Shown here: positions 53,797 to 63,317 of the stretch, one piece after another
Layout: the number at the start of each line of letters is the position of its first letter
How positions within the stretch are numbered: the first letter of the stretch is position 1
Source of the DNA: Pelobacter seleniigenes DSM 18267
GTDB lineage: Bacteria > Desulfobacterota > Desulfuromonadia > Desulfuromonadales > Geopsychrobacteraceae
DNA length: 64,000 nt
NCBI RefSeq assembly: GCF_000711225.1
Contig: NZ_JOMG01000005.1
Location: 310,001 to 374,000, forward strand
Direction: 5' to 3'
The notes under the pieces: model-generated
Database searches by the model: none
What the model was told of the DNA's origin: nothing
Seen by the model: the letters and a program-made list of their open reading frames with translations, nothing else
Made by a program: the position numbers and the translations under genes

Positions 53797-55893
53797 ATGG
53801 CCTATCAAAAGGTTGAAGTAGAATTCAATGGTCAGCCCCTGACTATTGAAACTGGAAAAGTTGCCCGTCAAGCTGACGGTGCTGTCATTGTTACCTATGG
53901 CGAAACCAAAGTTCTCTGTACGGTCGTTTCCGCCAAAACCATGCGTGAAGGTCAGGATTTCTTTCCGCTGACCGTTAATTATTCTGAAAAATTCTATGCC
54001 AGCGGTAAAATTCCAGGTTCGTTCTTCCGCCGCGAGCGCGGAGCGACCGAGCGAGAAACCCTGATCTGCCGCCTCATCGACCGTCCCATGCGGCCGTTGT
54101 TCCCAAAAGGGTATATGTTTGAAACCCAATTGATGCCGACGGTTATTTCTGCCGACCTGGTCAATGATCCCGATACCCTCTCCATGGTCGCTGCTTCAGC
54201 TGCCGTCAGTGTTTCGGACATTCCTTTTGATGGCCCCATTGCCGCAGTTCGGGTTGGTCGGGTCGAAGGACAGCTTATTGCCAATCCGACCCTTGAGCAA
54301 ATGGAACAAAGCGATGTCGAAATCGTTATCGCCGGTTCTCGTGATGCGGTCATGATGGTTGAAGGTGAAGCTAAATTCCTCACCGAAACCGAAATGCTGG
54401 ATGCAATTTTCTTCGGTCATGAAGCACTGCAGCCGCTGATCACCATTCAGGAAGAGCTAGCCAAGCTGGTCGGCAAGGAAAAACGCGCTTTCCAACCGCC
54501 GCAGAAGGATGAGGAGCTGGTCGCCAAGGTTACCGAACTGGCCGAAGCCAAAGTCGTTGAAGCGGTCAAAATCCGGAGCAAACAGGAGCGTTATGCCGCC
54601 CTGGCCGATAATCGTGCTGCCATTCAGGAACAACTGGCTGAACAGTATGAAGGACGCGCTGATGAAATCGCCGCCGCCCTCGGCGCGGTTGAAAAAATGG
54701 TGGTCAGGAGAATGGTAACCCGTGACCGGATCCGCATTGACGGCCGGGACATGGAAACCATCCGCCCGATCACCTGCGAAGTCGGTGTTCTGCCGCGGGC
54801 CCATGGCAGCGCTCTGTTTACCCGTGGCGAAACCCAGGCCCTGGTAACCACCACTCTGGGAACCGCCGTTGATGAGCAACGGATGGACAACATCCAGGGC
54901 ATGGAATTCAAAAAATTCATGCTGCACTATAACTTTCCGCCGTTCTGTGTCGGTGAAACCAGCATGCGGTTGTTCCCCGGCCGTCGTGAAATCGGCCACG
55001 GTATGCTCGCCGAACGTAGTGCCGCCCAGGTGCTTCCCAAACATGAAGACTTTCCCTACACCATCCGGATCGTCTCCGATATTCTCGAGTCTAATGGATC
55101 TTCGTCCATGGCTTCCGTTTGCGGCGCTTCGTTGTCTTTGATGGATGCCGGGGTTCCGATCAAGGAGCCTCTCGCAGGTATCGCTATGGGACTGATTAAA
55201 GAAGGTGATGATATCGCTGTTCTTTCCGATATCCTTGGTGATGAAGATCATCTTGGGGATATGGATTTCAAAGTCACCGGTTCCGCAAACGGCGTGACCG
55301 CACTGCAGATGGATATCAAGATTTCCGGCGTAACCAAGGAAATCATGCAAAAAGCTTTGGAGCAGGCTCGGGCCGGCCGGATTCACATCCTCGGTGAAAT
55401 GGCCAAAGCTCTGGCAACTCCGCGTGGCGAATTGTCCAAATATGCACCGCAGATTACCAGTATCAAGGTCAAGCCCGACCAGGTCAGGACTGTTATCGGT
55501 TCCGGCGGGAAGAATGTGCGCGGCATCATCGATGCGACTGGTTGCGCCATCGATATCCAGGATGACGGCACCATCAATATTGCCTCTGCTGATGGCCTTG
55601 CTGCCAAGAAAGCCATCAAGATGATTCGTGACCTGACTCAGGAAGCTGAAGTCGACAAACTCTACATGGGTACCGTCAAAAAGATCATGGAGTTTGGTGC
55701 CTTTGTGGAAATTTTCCCGGGCACCGATGGTCTGGTCCATGTCTCTGAGCTGGCCAACGAGCGGGTGAGAAATGTCACCGACGTGCTCAATGAAGGGGAT
55801 CAGGTCCTGGTCAAATGTATCGGTGTTGATCGGCAAGGTAAAATCAAGCTGTCCCGCAAGGCAGCGCTAGGCCTGGAACTGCCCGAAGAATAA
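53797..55893 (+). CDS. pnp: Polyribonucleotide nucleotidyltransferase (PNPase)
   Basis: 698 residues. Two RNase PH-like domains (residues ~10-225 and ~310-545, with [26 protein letters not shown] and [35 protein letters not shown]), a helical linker, a KH domain ([22 protein letters not shown]) and an S1 domain ([18 protein letters not shown]). Degrades RNA 3'->5' with phosphate as part of the degradosome. The leader 53657-53796 contains a possible AGGAGG/CCTCCT stem (about 53673-53679 and 53722-53728), similar in idea to the RNase III-cut pnp leader of E. coli. AAGGAG ribosome site. Confidence 0.97.
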   Translation: MAYQKVEVEFNGQPLTIETGKVARQADGAVIVTYGETKVLCTVVSAKTMREGQDFFPLTVNYSEKFYASGKIPGSFFRRERGATERETLICRLIDRPMRPLFPKGYMFETQLMPTVISADLVNDPDTLSMVAASAAVSVSDIPFDGPIAAVRVGRVEGQLIANPTLEQMEQSDVEIVIAGSRDAVMMVEGEAKFLTETEMLDAIFFGHEALQPLITIQEELAKLVGKEKRAFQPPQKDEELVAKVTELAEAKVVEAVKIRSKQERYAALADNRAAIQEQLAEQYEGRADEIAAALGAVEKMVVRRMVTRDRIRIDGRDMETIRPITCEVGVLPRAHGSALFTRGETQALVTTTLGTAVDEQRMDNIQGMEFKKFMLHYNFPPFCVGETSMRLFPGRREIGHGMLAERSAAQVLPKHEDFPYTIRIVSDILESNGSSSMASVCGASLSLMDAGVPIKEPLAGIAMGLIKEGDDIAVLSDILGDEDHLGDMDFKVTGSANGVTALQMDIKISGVTKEIMQKALEQARAGRIHILGEMAKALATPRGELSKYAPQITSIKVKPDQVRTVIGSGGKNVRGIIDATGCAIDIQDDGTINIASADGLAAKKAIKMIRDLTQEAEVDKLYMGTVKKIMEFGAFVEIFPGTDGLVHVSELANERVRNVTDVLNEGDQVLVKCIGVDRQGKIKLSRKAALGLELPEE

Positions 55894-55923
55894 TCCTCAG
55901 CAGTTACAGCTACGAAATCAATC

Positions 55924-55952
55924 AGCCGGTGAAATTTTTTTCACCGGCTTTT
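55924..55952 (+). terminator. Rho-independent terminator after pnp
   Basis: 11-bp stem AGCCGGTGAAA (55924-55934)/TTTCACCGGCT (55939-55949) followed by TTTT. The dut gene begins 12 nt later. Confidence 0.85.
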
Positions 55953-55963
55953 GTATCAACGGG

Positions 55964-56446
55964 ATGAACAAAATGGACAAACCCTGCATTCAGGTTAAAA
56001 AGCTGCATGAAGATGCCGTGTTACCACGCTATATGACGGATCTCGCCGCCGGGATGGATGTCTGTGCCATGGTCAATGAAGAGCTGCGGCTGCAGCCGGG
56101 AGAACGTTGTCTGGTCCCAACCGGGCTGGCCTTTTCGATTCCGGTCGGTTTTGAAATCCAGGTCCGGCCTCGTTCCGGACTGGCGATCAAGCACGGGATT
56201 GCCCTGGTCAATTCACCGGGGACCATTGATGCCGATTATCGTGGCGAGGTGCGGATCATTATGATCAATCATGGTCATGAAGAATTTGTCATTCAAAGTG
56301 GTGATCGCATTGCCCAACTTATTGTTGCGCCGGTGTGTCAGGCGGTTTTAAAAGAAGTGGACGAATTGGACGACACAGCCAGAGGGGCAGGAGGATTCGG
56401 CCATACCGGTAAAAACGGAGAACAGCGTGAAACAAACCAACCCTGA
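55964..56446 (+). CDS. dut: Deoxyuridine 5'-triphosphate nucleotidohydrolase (dUTPase)
   Basis: 160 residues; starts at ATG 55964 or 55973. Trimeric dUTPase motifs in order: [10 protein letters not shown] (motif 1), [11 protein letters not shown] (motif 2), [11 protein letters not shown] (motif 3, catalytic Asp/Tyr), [12 protein letters not shown] (motif 4), and [11 protein letters not shown] (motif 5, Phe stacking on uracil). Hydrolyses dUTP to dUMP and keeps uracil out of DNA. The stop lies 20 nt inside the next gene's start. Confidence 0.94.
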   Translation: MNKMDKPCIQVKKLHEDAVLPRYMTDLAAGMDVCAMVNEELRLQPGERCLVPTGLAFSIPVGFEIQVRPRSGLAIKHGIALVNSPGTIDADYRGEVRIIMINHGHEEFVIQSGDRIAQLIVAPVCQAVLKEVDELDDTARGAGGFGHTGKNGEQRETNQP

Positions 56447-56696
56447 AGAGTTGCTCGATTTTCCCTGCCATTTTCAATTTAAGGCGGTCGGCCTGGCCGG
56501 CGATATTTTTCAGGAAGGAATTATCGAAGCGGTGAAAAAGCATGCCATGGTGTCACAGGATGCAGTTCGCTGCCGCCCCAGCGGCCAAGGTAACTATCAG
56601 GCCGTATCAATTCTGGTCATGCTTCACAGTTATCAACAACTGACTGATATTTATGCAGAAATGCGCCAGGTTCCCAACCTGAAAATGTTGCTTTAA
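56427..56696 (+). CDS. DUF493 family protein (YbeD-like)
   Basis: 89 residues, GTG start at 56427 inside the dut 3' end (GAGAACAGC upstream). [21 protein letters not shown] and the later [20 protein letters not shown] pattern match the ACT-like DUF493 fold of E. coli YbeD. Function unknown; in E. coli it lies next to lipB. Translationally coupled to dut. Confidence 0.85.
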   Translation: MKQTNPEELLDFPCHFQFKAVGLAGDIFQEGIIEAVKKHAMVSQDAVRCRPSGQGNYQAVSILVMLHSYQQLTDIYAEMRQVPNLKMLL

Positions 56697-56751
56697 TGGG
56701 TTTCTCCGGCTACTATGGTAGGCGACACTGGACTCTACCGGGAGACTCGAT

Positions 56752-57360
56752 ATGCTTATTTCAATCAACCCTATTAATCCTCAACCGCGCCTGATTCGGC
56801 AGATTGTTGAATGCCTTAAACAGGGCGGGGTCATCATTTACCCCACGGACACAACCTATGGGATCGGCTGCGACATTTTCAACCGCAAAGGTGTAAAAAA
56901 GATTTTTCAGATTAAACAACGGGACAGTCATAAACCGTTTTCCTTTATTTGCACCGACCTCGCTGAAATTTCCAGCTATGCCCAGGTCAGTAATTTTGCC
57001 TTTAAAATTATGAAGCGCCATCTGCCGGGTCCGTATACTTTTGTTCTGGACGCTACCAAGGTGGTTCCAGACTCCTTGAGCACCAAACAAAAAACCGTCG
57101 GCATCAGAATCCCCGACAGCCCCATCTGCCAGGCTATTGTTAAGGAACTCGGCCATCCGTTGGTGACCACTTCCGCCAATATTTCCGGAGAACAGACCCC
57201 GGCTGACCCCTATGAAATCAATGAACACCTGGGACACCTGGTTGATATGGTTGTTGACGGCGGCATTTCCATGAATGAGGCTTCGACCGTCATTAGTCTG
57301 CTTAATGATAGTATCGAAGTTTTGCGACAGGGAAGCGGGGATACCGGTTGGATAGAGTAG
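56752..57360 (+). CDS. L-threonylcarbamoyladenylate synthase-type protein (YrdC/YciO/Sua5 family)
   Basis: 202 residues. YrdC fold signatures: YPTDTTYGIGCDIFNRKGVKKIFQIKQR (substrate pocket, K/R/S-T-N pattern), PFSFICTDL, RLPGPYTFVL-like HLPGPYTFVLDATK, VGIRIPDSPICQAIV, and PLVTTSANISG. The protein makes threonylcarbamoyl-AMP for t6A37 of tRNA, or belongs to the YciO branch, whose role is less clear; length and the DGGISMNEASTVI end favour YciO. Ends at a bidirectional terminator. Confidence 0.88.
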   Translation: MLISINPINPQPRLIRQIVECLKQGGVIIYPTDTTYGIGCDIFNRKGVKKIFQIKQRDSHKPFSFICTDLAEISSYAQVSNFAFKIMKRHLPGPYTFVLDATKVVPDSLSTKQKTVGIRIPDSPICQAIVKELGHPLVTTSANISGEQTPADPYEINEHLGHLVDMVVDGGISMNEASTVISLLNDSIEVLRQGSGDTGWIE

Positions 57361-57413
57361 CCGCAAGGTTGCGATAACTTCAGCAACAAAACAAGGAAAA
57401 ATAGTCACTATCC

Positions 57414-57449
57414 GGAAACGGCCATCAAAGACAGTTGATGGCCGTTTCC
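57414..57449. terminator. Bidirectional terminator between YrdC-type gene and pilT
   Basis: 15-bp perfect stem GGAAACGGCCATCAA (57414-57428)/TTGATGGCCGTTTCC (57435-57449). It lies between two converging genes; the T/A tracts are short on both sides (TATT and ATAGT), so it may act partly as a roadblock. Confidence 0.7.
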
Positions 57450-57472
57450 TATTGAAAACAGCAGAGCTGAGC

Positions 57473-58543
57473 TTAAGTAAAGGTGAGTTTTCGCTCCAGG
57501 TCCATTGAGGTCGAAACCCGTTTGGCTTCCCGAACCGTAATCAGGCCTTTCTTACACAATTGAATCAAATGCTGATCCATTGACTGCATCTGGTACTGGG
57601 CACTGCCTTTTTCAATATGACTGCCGATTTCGTCGAGGTTACCTTCACGGATACAGGCCTGAATGGTGGTGGTGGTTCGCATGACTTCCACCACGGGCAG
57701 AACCGCTTCCCCACTTTTGTCTTCAATTAACCGGAGAGAGACCGTTGCGACAAGAATGTCCGCCAGTCGCTGCCGGATGATCCCCTGAGTGTCCGGTGGA
57801 AAATGGCCGACAATCCGGTTGATAGTCGAAACCGCACTTTGGGTGTGCAAAGTTGAAAATACCAGGTGTCCGGTTTCCGATGCCTTGATACAGGCATCAA
57901 TAGTTTCAAGGTCCCGCAGCTCACCAACCATGATTACGTCCGGGTCCATGCGCAGCGACGCTTTCAGGGCCGAACTGAAGTTCTGGGTGTCAATGCCGAC
58001 TTCTCGCTGAATTATGCAGCTTTTTTGCGATTTGAAAAGAAATTCAATCGGGTCTTCGATGGTGATGATGTTATAGGCATATTTTTCGTTAATATGATTG
58101 ATCATCGATGCCAAGGTCGTGGATTTACCGTTGCCGGTTGGTCCGGTTACCAGCACCAGTCCGTTGGGAGCCTTGACGATCTCGGCCAGGACCCCAGGCA
58201 GTTTCAGATCCTGAAACGTGCCTATTTCAGGGGGGATAACCCGCATGACAATGCCGATATTCCCTCTTTGTCGAAAGATACTGACCCGAAACCGTCCACC
58301 ACTGTTAGCCAAGGCATAAGAGGCATCAAACTCGGAAAAATCTTCGGGCAACTTGCGTTTATTTTTCGCCATGATGGTGGCCGCGATGAACTCAGTGTCC
58401 TGCGGCTTCAGATCGGGCAGTTTGGAGCGCAAAAGCTGGCCATGGGCGCGAAAGAAAGGCGGATTGTCAACCTCAAAGTGGATGTCGGAGACGCGTTTTG
58501 CAAACGCGATTTCCAGAATCTGGTTGAGGGTTTTGATATCCAT
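57473..58543 (-). CDS. pilT: Type IV pilus twitching/retraction ATPase PilT
   Basis: 356 residues. N-terminal PAS-like domain (residues ~1-95), then the RecA-like ATPase: Walker A GPTGNGKSTT (~residue 132), Asp box IITIEDPIEF, Walker B DVIMVGELRDLETI, His box GHLVFSTLHTQSAVSTI, and the PilT-specific segment around CIREGN (analogue of AIRNLIRE, here ACIREGN). It is a cytoplasmic hexameric motor that retracts type IV pili. The preceding DUF4388 gene (58553-60367) shares the strand with a 9-nt gap, so it is co-transcribed. Confidence 0.92.
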   Translation of the reverse strand: MDIKTLNQILEIAFAKRVSDIHFEVDNPPFFRAHGQLLRSKLPDLKPQDTEFIAATIMAKNKRKLPEDFSEFDASYALANSGGRFRVSIFRQRGNIGIVMRVIPPEIGTFQDLKLPGVLAEIVKAPNGLVLVTGPTGNGKSTTLASMINHINEKYAYNIITIEDPIEFLFKSQKSCIIQREVGIDTQNFSSALKASLRMDPDVIMVGELRDLETIDACIKASETGHLVFSTLHTQSAVSTINRIVGHFPPDTQGIIRQRLADILVATVSLRLIEDKSGEAVLPVVEVMRTTTTIQACIREGNLDEIGSHIEKGSAQYQMQSMDQHLIQLCKKGLITVREAKRVSTSMDLERKLTFT

Positions 58544-58552
58544 GCGGACTCC

Positions 58553-60367
58553 TTAATGAACAACATCAGGCAATGCAGAATTCTTTAGCTGCTTTCTGAA
58601 TAATGCGTTTTCCATCGAGATTCCCGCCTGACCGGCAAAGAATTCCAGAAAATCCAGCGAAATATCTTTGGCTTTCTGATGGCCAAAATCTGCATAGGTA
58701 ACTGTAATGATTCGATCATTGCTTTTCAATGGCAAAAGCAGAATAGTCGGGTCGGCAGGGACGCCGATCTCAGGATAAAGCAGATCCCCCAGCATGTCGT
58801 CATCCGAACTGCCAAAAAAACTCTCCCCGCTGCTGATGACCTGTTGAAAAAGCGATTTTTTCCGAATCGGAATCCTGGTTTTCATGGGCGGGGCAGGGCC
58901 CGTAGCAAGATCACTGATAATCCCGATACTGCGTTCAGCAATCAGCGCATCACGATCAACAATCAGCGTCAGGCTGCGGGCAAAGAATTCGCCGACAAAC
59001 TGCAACAGCAACAAGGAAATATCCGGTGCTTTTTTAAGCAGGCGCAGGCTGGACAGGCAGTTGCGCAACTTGGAGAATTGCAGACGCCGTTCTTCATTGA
59101 AGCAGCTGCGGATATAGGTGCTGAACGAATTGAGAAATTGGATGGTATCCACTACCGGTGCATCATTTTGCTGTGAAGGGTCTGGGTAAGGGAAAACCGC
59201 CCTCATTCCATCATTCAATGATTCCAGTGAAAAAGAATAATCGCCCGGACTAGCCAGTTGAATCAATGAGATATCCGGATGCTGCAGCATCATGCGCGAG
59301 CGCAGTTCCATCAGCCCCTGCTTGGTAAAATGTTCTGCCGCCGGGTTAGGGCAGCCGAACACCACAATCGGTTCAAGGATTTTTTTCAGGGTTCGGTCAA
59401 CAACCCGCTCCAAATCTTCCTCGTCCTCGGGGGCAAAGGCCAGGATACCTTCGCGTTTGCAAACCGTCATAATCGCATGGCGCAAGAACTCGTCATCGCT
59501 GTAAAGAATGACCGCCTGCGATCTGACCGCCGGATGAAGGGCCAGTGGTTCGTCCGGCAGGGGCAAGGAGACGCGGGTCAGAAAGTCGACCATGGCATCA
59601 GAAAAACTTTCCGAAACAGTTGGCAGGGTGCGGGCAATGACCTGACGGTGAATATCCGCCGGATCGAACGCTTCCAGAACCTGAAATGTGGATGGTTTTT
59701 TCCGTTCGATTTTATCGAGATCGGCAAGACCCAGAATATCCTCGGAAACGACAACGTCCTCGCTGGTATACTCTGGCTGTTCTTCCTCAACAACCCCAAT
59801 TGGAGTAGACCCCTCCAGGTCTTCGCCTTCGTCTATTAATTTGATCTCCCCGGCATGAACCTTCTCATCAAAAATCCGCAGAGCGTCCATCAGCACCATT
59901 TGAGTGTCCAGGCTGACGTCCTGCAGGTGAGTGGGGAGATATTGATACTCATCGTTGATGAGAACCGTCTCCGTATCCAGTGTAAAAACCCCACGACTCC
60001 AGCTGACCATTTCCACGACAGTCATTTCAATCAGGGTCTCAAGGGCCTTGTAAGCCGAATCCTTGGACAGGCCGCAATGATCGTGCAGGGTCGCAATCAG
60101 CGGCTTACGATATTCGCCGGCCAGTTTTTGACTGATCAGAGCTCTTTTAAGGTCGCTCTCGTTGATGATCTTACTTTCGACGAGGATTTTACCGATTTTC
60201 AGATCATCACTTGAATGGGTTGCACAAATGATATAACCATCACGAAAAACCAGTTGCCCTTCGCCCTTGCGGCTATAAACATTCAGAGTCCCCGATTTTC
60301 TGGTGGAGTGGATCAATTGAATAACATCAACTATCGGCAGTTGTTCCAGTTCACCGGTCAGTGGCAT
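58553..60367 (-). CDS. DUF4388 (PATAN-like) and GAF-like domain protein
   Basis: 604 residues. Residues ~1-125 are a DUF4388/PATAN domain (LTGELEQLPIVDVIQLIHSTRKSGTLNV, DGYIICATHSS), a domain linked to gliding and type IV pilus signalling in delta-proteobacteria and cyanobacteria. The middle (~250-400) is a receiver-like region (QAVILYSDDEFLRHAIMTVCKREGILAFAPE, VVFGCPNP) that lacks a clear phosphoacceptor set. The C-terminal ~150 residues resemble a GAF domain (LLLPLKSNDRIITVTYADF, DFLEFFAGQAGISMENALF). No output DNA-binding domain. Operon with pilT suggests a scaffold/adapter for twitching motility (inference). Confidence 0.75.
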   Translation of the reverse strand: MPLTGELEQLPIVDVIQLIHSTRKSGTLNVYSRKGEGQLVFRDGYIICATHSSDDLKIGKILVESKIINESDLKRALISQKLAGEYRKPLIATLHDHCGLSKDSAYKALETLIEMTVVEMVSWSRGVFTLDTETVLINDEYQYLPTHLQDVSLDTQMVLMDALRIFDEKVHAGEIKLIDEGEDLEGSTPIGVVEEEQPEYTSEDVVVSEDILGLADLDKIERKKPSTFQVLEAFDPADIHRQVIARTLPTVSESFSDAMVDFLTRVSLPLPDEPLALHPAVRSQAVILYSDDEFLRHAIMTVCKREGILAFAPEDEEDLERVVDRTLKKILEPIVVFGCPNPAAEHFTKQGLMELRSRMMLQHPDISLIQLASPGDYSFSLESLNDGMRAVFPYPDPSQQNDAPVVDTIQFLNSFSTYIRSCFNEERRLQFSKLRNCLSSLRLLKKAPDISLLLLQFVGEFFARSLTLIVDRDALIAERSIGIISDLATGPAPPMKTRIPIRKKSLFQQVISSGESFFGSSDDDMLGDLLYPEIGVPADPTILLLPLKSNDRIITVTYADFGHQKAKDISLDFLEFFAGQAGISMENALFRKQLKNSALPDVVH

Positions 60368-60388
60368 ACGATACCTCTTTAATTAGCT

Positions 60389-60565
60389 AGTTGGCGTCCG
60401 GAAACTCCGGATGGCAACGGCTATGTTTTCAGATTGGAAACAAGCAAATTTTCGTTGTGGCAAGGAAATCAAGGGGTTGCGCGGAGGCGTAGTCCTTTAC
60501 GCCGCACAAGAAAACCCGTAGATTGACACCGCCACAACGAAAAGGGCCGTTTCCGGATGAAAACT
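60389..60565 (-). mobile_element. MITE-like element, copy 2 (177 bp, inverted relative to copy 1)
   Basis: On plus it begins AGTTGGCGTCCGGAAAC and ends GTTTCCGGATGAAAACT. It is the reverse complement counterpart of 33734-33911 and similar over its length. It is flanked by the 4-bp direct repeat AGCT (60385-60388 and 60566-60569). Terminal inverted repeats share AGTT--C-TCCGGAAAC. It lies 21 bp upstream of the DUF4388-pilT operon start. Confidence 0.8.
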
Positions 60566-60836
60566 AGCTAGCGATTCATGAACTGTCGACATCCCCCCGT
60601 AACTACACTTCAATAAAGTTAAAATATATTAAACTCAAAATAGTTAAAAGTTTCAAGTATTATCTAAAAATGTTCCCAATTGTTAATTAAAACAATCAAC
60701 ATAACAGTTGTGTAAAGAAGTACGTTGATCACTCAATAGGGACAGAATATGGATGAAATGTCCACGGTGGGCGCCCGGGAATGGATGGGATGTTTAAGCA
60801 TCAGGGATAGGGGGGGCAGCAGAGGCTGAATACAAA
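60566..60836. other. AT-rich intergenic region between MITE copy 2 and tRNA-Leu
   Basis: About 270 nt; 60600-60720 is strongly AT-rich. A 26-codon frame (60749-60829) has GGGACAGA upstream but no other support. No riboswitch motif recognised. It may contain the original promoter region of the DUF4388-pilT operon, now displaced by the MITE. Confidence 0.3.
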
Positions 60837-60872
60837 AAATCCCTGCAGAAGATAAATTCTGCAGGGATTTTT
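60837..60872. terminator. Bidirectional terminator downstream of tRNA-Leu
   Basis: Perfect 14-bp stem AAATCCCTGCAGAA (60837-60850)/TTCTGCAGGGATTT (60857-60870), loop GATAAA, followed by T on plus and preceded by six A (T-tract on minus). Serves the minus-strand tRNA gene. Confidence 0.88.
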
Positions 60873-60884
60873 GAGGGCTAACTT

Positions 60885-60971
60885 TGGTGCCGAAGGCGAG
60901 ACTCGAACTCGCACGACCAATTGGTCACCACCCCCTCAAGATGGCGTGTCTACCAGTTCCACCACTTCGGC
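60885..60971 (-). tRNA. tRNA-Leu (anticodon GAG)
   Basis: 87 nt including an encoded CCA end. Acceptor stem GCCGAAG/CTTCGGC with discriminator A. Anticodon stem CCATC/GGTGG encloses the loop TTGAGGG, giving anticodon GAG (reads CUC/CUU). A long variable arm (GACCAATTGGTC) is present, as expected for type II tRNA-Leu; D-loop GGTAGACA and T-arm GTTCGAGTC are normal. Confidence 0.95.
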
Positions 60972-60983
60972 AAGCGGGAAGTA

Positions 60984-61012
60984 TATATACTGAACGTCCT
61001 TCCAACTGTCAA
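60984..61012 (-). promoter_or_regulatory. Strong sigma-70 promoter of tRNA-Leu
   Basis: On minus: TTGACA (61007-61012), 17-bp spacer, TATATA (60984-60989). Perfect -35, strong -10; start near 60977, 6 nt before the mature tRNA 5' end at 60971. It lies just behind the secG stop. Confidence 0.85.
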
Positions 61013-61024
61013 TAGAGAATTTAA

Positions 61025-61357
61025 TTATTTTTTTTCCGGGGCAACCGGGGTCGGCGCAACCGGAGTTGCAGGAGCTGCCGGAGTCTGTACTGGTGCGGCA
61101 ACCGAGCTCGGCATAACCGTCTGAGAGGATGCGGAGCCATAAAAATAGGCCAGCGACAGACTGGTCAGCATAAAGATAATGGCAGCACCGGCAGTGATTT
61201 TACTCATGAAGTTCCCGCTTGTGGAACCGAACATGGCTTGGCTTCCACCTGCGCCGAACGAAGCGCCTGCCTGCGCTCCTTTACCCATTTGCAGTAGCAC
61301 GATAACGATCAAGGCAATTGATACGATAATATGCAGGCCAATCAAAACTGTTGTCAT
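61025..61357 (-). CDS. secG: Protein translocase subunit SecG
   Basis: 110 residues. Two transmembrane helices: LIGLHIIVSIALIVIVLLQ and AGAAIIFMLTSLSLAYFY, with the conserved cytoplasmic loop GKGAQAGASFGAGGSQAMFGS between. The C-terminus is a Pro/Ala-rich tail (PAAPATPVAPTPVAPEKK). SecG is part of the SecYEG channel. AAGGAG ribosome site. Gene lies immediately upstream of the tRNA gene on the same strand, a common arrangement in delta-proteobacteria. Confidence 0.94.
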   Translation of the reverse strand: MTTVLIGLHIIVSIALIVIVLLQMGKGAQAGASFGAGGSQAMFGSTSGNFMSKITAGAAIIFMLTSLSLAYFYGSASSQTVMPSSVAAPVQTPAAPATPVAPTPVAPEKK

Positions 61358-61459
61358 GCAATGTCTCCTTGTTGTTTTATTTTGAACCGCCGAAAATTAT
61401 CACAGTTGTAGTGCTATGAAAAGTTAATTTTCTTCAAACTTTTGTCTTTTTGGCTTCCG

Positions 61460-63175
61460 TTAGTGAATATAGGCCTCGGTGACATAGCGACGCATCATGA
61501 CGTGGGTGTTGAAGTAGTAAGCATTTTTACTGATTGCGTTTTTCATTACCGCAATCCAGCCCGCCCGATCCTGGTAAAAAAGCGGGATGATTTTTTGCTC
61601 GAGTTTGGAATACATGTCTTCCAGGTCTTCATCCACTCGATTATCTTCAACCCCGACCGTTTCCGGCGGCGGCCCGATGGCCCAACCGGTGATTCCTTCC
61701 ATATGTCCTTCGATCCACCAACCGTCCAGGACACTGAAGTTGGGCACGCCATTAAGTGCCGCCTTCATGCCGCTGGTTCCTGATGCCTCAAGGGGACGCA
61801 TGGGGTTGTTGAGCCAGAGATCCACGCCGGGGATGAACTGCCCGGCAATTTCCATATTGTAGTTTTCCAGATAAACCAGGGTCATCTTACCGCGCATTTT
61901 TTCGGCGTGCTGAATAATATTGCGAATGACCTGCTTCCCTTCGTTATCCCGGGGATGGGCTTTGCCGCCAAAAACCAGTTGCAATTTACCTGTGCCGATG
62001 TCTAGCAACCGGTCCAGGTTTTTAAAAATCAGGTCGCCGCGTTTATAGGTTGCAGCCCGTCTGGCAAAGCCTATGGTCAATTGATCCAGATTGAGGTCAA
62101 TTCCGGTTTTTTCACGGATATACTGAAAGAATAGCGCCTTTGAGCCACAGTGGGCGTCCCAGATTTCATGGTCTGGGATATGGTCGACCCGGACCAATAA
62201 TTCTGGTTCGTTAGCCCAGCCCGGCAGATACTCATCGAACAGGTTGACGAAAAAAGGGGAGCACCAGGTAAAAGGATGAATGCCGTTGGTGATCGCATGA
62301 ATTTTGAACCCTGGAAACAGGCGTTGAGAAATCTCGCCGTGGCGTTTGGCGACACCATTGATGAATTTACTCAGATTCATGGCCAGTAGCGTCATATTCA
62401 ATTCATTATCGTCTGAATGCTCTTTCAACATCTCGAGGCTGAATTCCGGCGGCATGAGTTTTTCGACCAGTGCGTAATCAAACCGATCATGCCCGGCCGG
62501 AACCGGAGTGTGGGTGGTAAAGACGCATTGATTGATAATCTGTTGGACCGCTACAGGGCTCCCGTTTTCGAGAAAAGATTGATCCAGGGGCATTCTGGCG
62601 CTATTTAGCAGCTCCACTGTGAGCAGACTCGCATGCCCTTCGTTCATATGATATTTTTTGATGGAAAAATTGAGGGTTCTCAAGATCCGCGCGCCACCGA
62701 TTCCGAGCACGATCTCCTGTTTTAAGCGCATGGTTTTATCACCGCCGTAGAGATGATCGGTAATGGCCCGATCCCGGTCGTCGTTCCCGGGAATATCGGT
62801 ATCCAGAAACAGCACCGGAACTTCGCCGCCGGTAGGACTTTTCACGCGATACAGCCAAGCCTGTAATTTAACATCGCGATTTTCGATCGTAATCATGGCT
62901 TTTTGTGGCAATAGTTCCATGTGATTTTCAGGAAACCATTCGATATCCGACTCTTGCTGCCAGCCAGTGGTGTCGAATTGCTGCAGGAAATAGCCTTTTC
63001 GATACAGCAGGGTTACCGCGACCATGGGTATCTTCAGATCGGCTGCGCTCTTGATCGTATCCCCGGCCAGCACGCCAAGCCCACCGCTATAGGTTGGAAT
63101 TTCAGCGCTCAGGCCGATCTCCATGGAAAAATAAGCGATACGCTGATCCTGAATATAAAATTTACATGCATCCAT
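61460..63175 (-). CDS. glgP: Alpha-glucan (glycogen/maltodextrin) phosphorylase, short form
   Basis: 571 residues from ATG 63175, which has GGGAGAA upstream; the frame runs on to 63202 without a site. This is the short GT35 form. Motifs: IAYFSMEIGLSAEIPTYSGGLGVLAGD at the N-terminus, EGHASLL, HTPVPAGHDRFD, GFARRAATYKR, LNNPMRPLEASGTSGMKAALNG with the PLP-binding Lys, and LDGWWIEG. It releases glucose-1-phosphate from alpha-1,4-glucans. It is probably the outlet for stored glycogen that feeds the sucrose and glycolysis enzymes. Divergent from the PAS-GAF sensor. Confidence 0.93.
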   Translation of the reverse strand: MDACKFYIQDQRIAYFSMEIGLSAEIPTYSGGLGVLAGDTIKSAADLKIPMVAVTLLYRKGYFLQQFDTTGWQQESDIEWFPENHMELLPQKAMITIENRDVKLQAWLYRVKSPTGGEVPVLFLDTDIPGNDDRDRAITDHLYGGDKTMRLKQEIVLGIGGARILRTLNFSIKKYHMNEGHASLLTVELLNSARMPLDQSFLENGSPVAVQQIINQCVFTTHTPVPAGHDRFDYALVEKLMPPEFSLEMLKEHSDDNELNMTLLAMNLSKFINGVAKRHGEISQRLFPGFKIHAITNGIHPFTWCSPFFVNLFDEYLPGWANEPELLVRVDHIPDHEIWDAHCGSKALFFQYIREKTGIDLNLDQLTIGFARRAATYKRGDLIFKNLDRLLDIGTGKLQLVFGGKAHPRDNEGKQVIRNIIQHAEKMRGKMTLVYLENYNMEIAGQFIPGVDLWLNNPMRPLEASGTSGMKAALNGVPNFSVLDGWWIEGHMEGITGWAIGPPPETVGVEDNRVDEDLEDMYSKLEQKIIPLFYQDRAGWIAVMKNAISKNAYYFNTHVMMRRYVTEAYIH

Positions 63176-63317
63176 GACAGGTTCTCCCGGGCAGCAGTGC
63201 ATTGATCTATAAAGTTTAACAAATGTGTTTGCATCTACAGGCAGATGTATTAATTTGATAGGCGGTCAGCTTCGAAAATACTCAAATACTTCCCTTCTTT
63301 TTTTCGGACTGGATTCA

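Noticed and set aside
60749-60829. 26-codon frame before tRNA-Leu
   Set aside because: Too short to judge, G-rich end, no conservation evidence.
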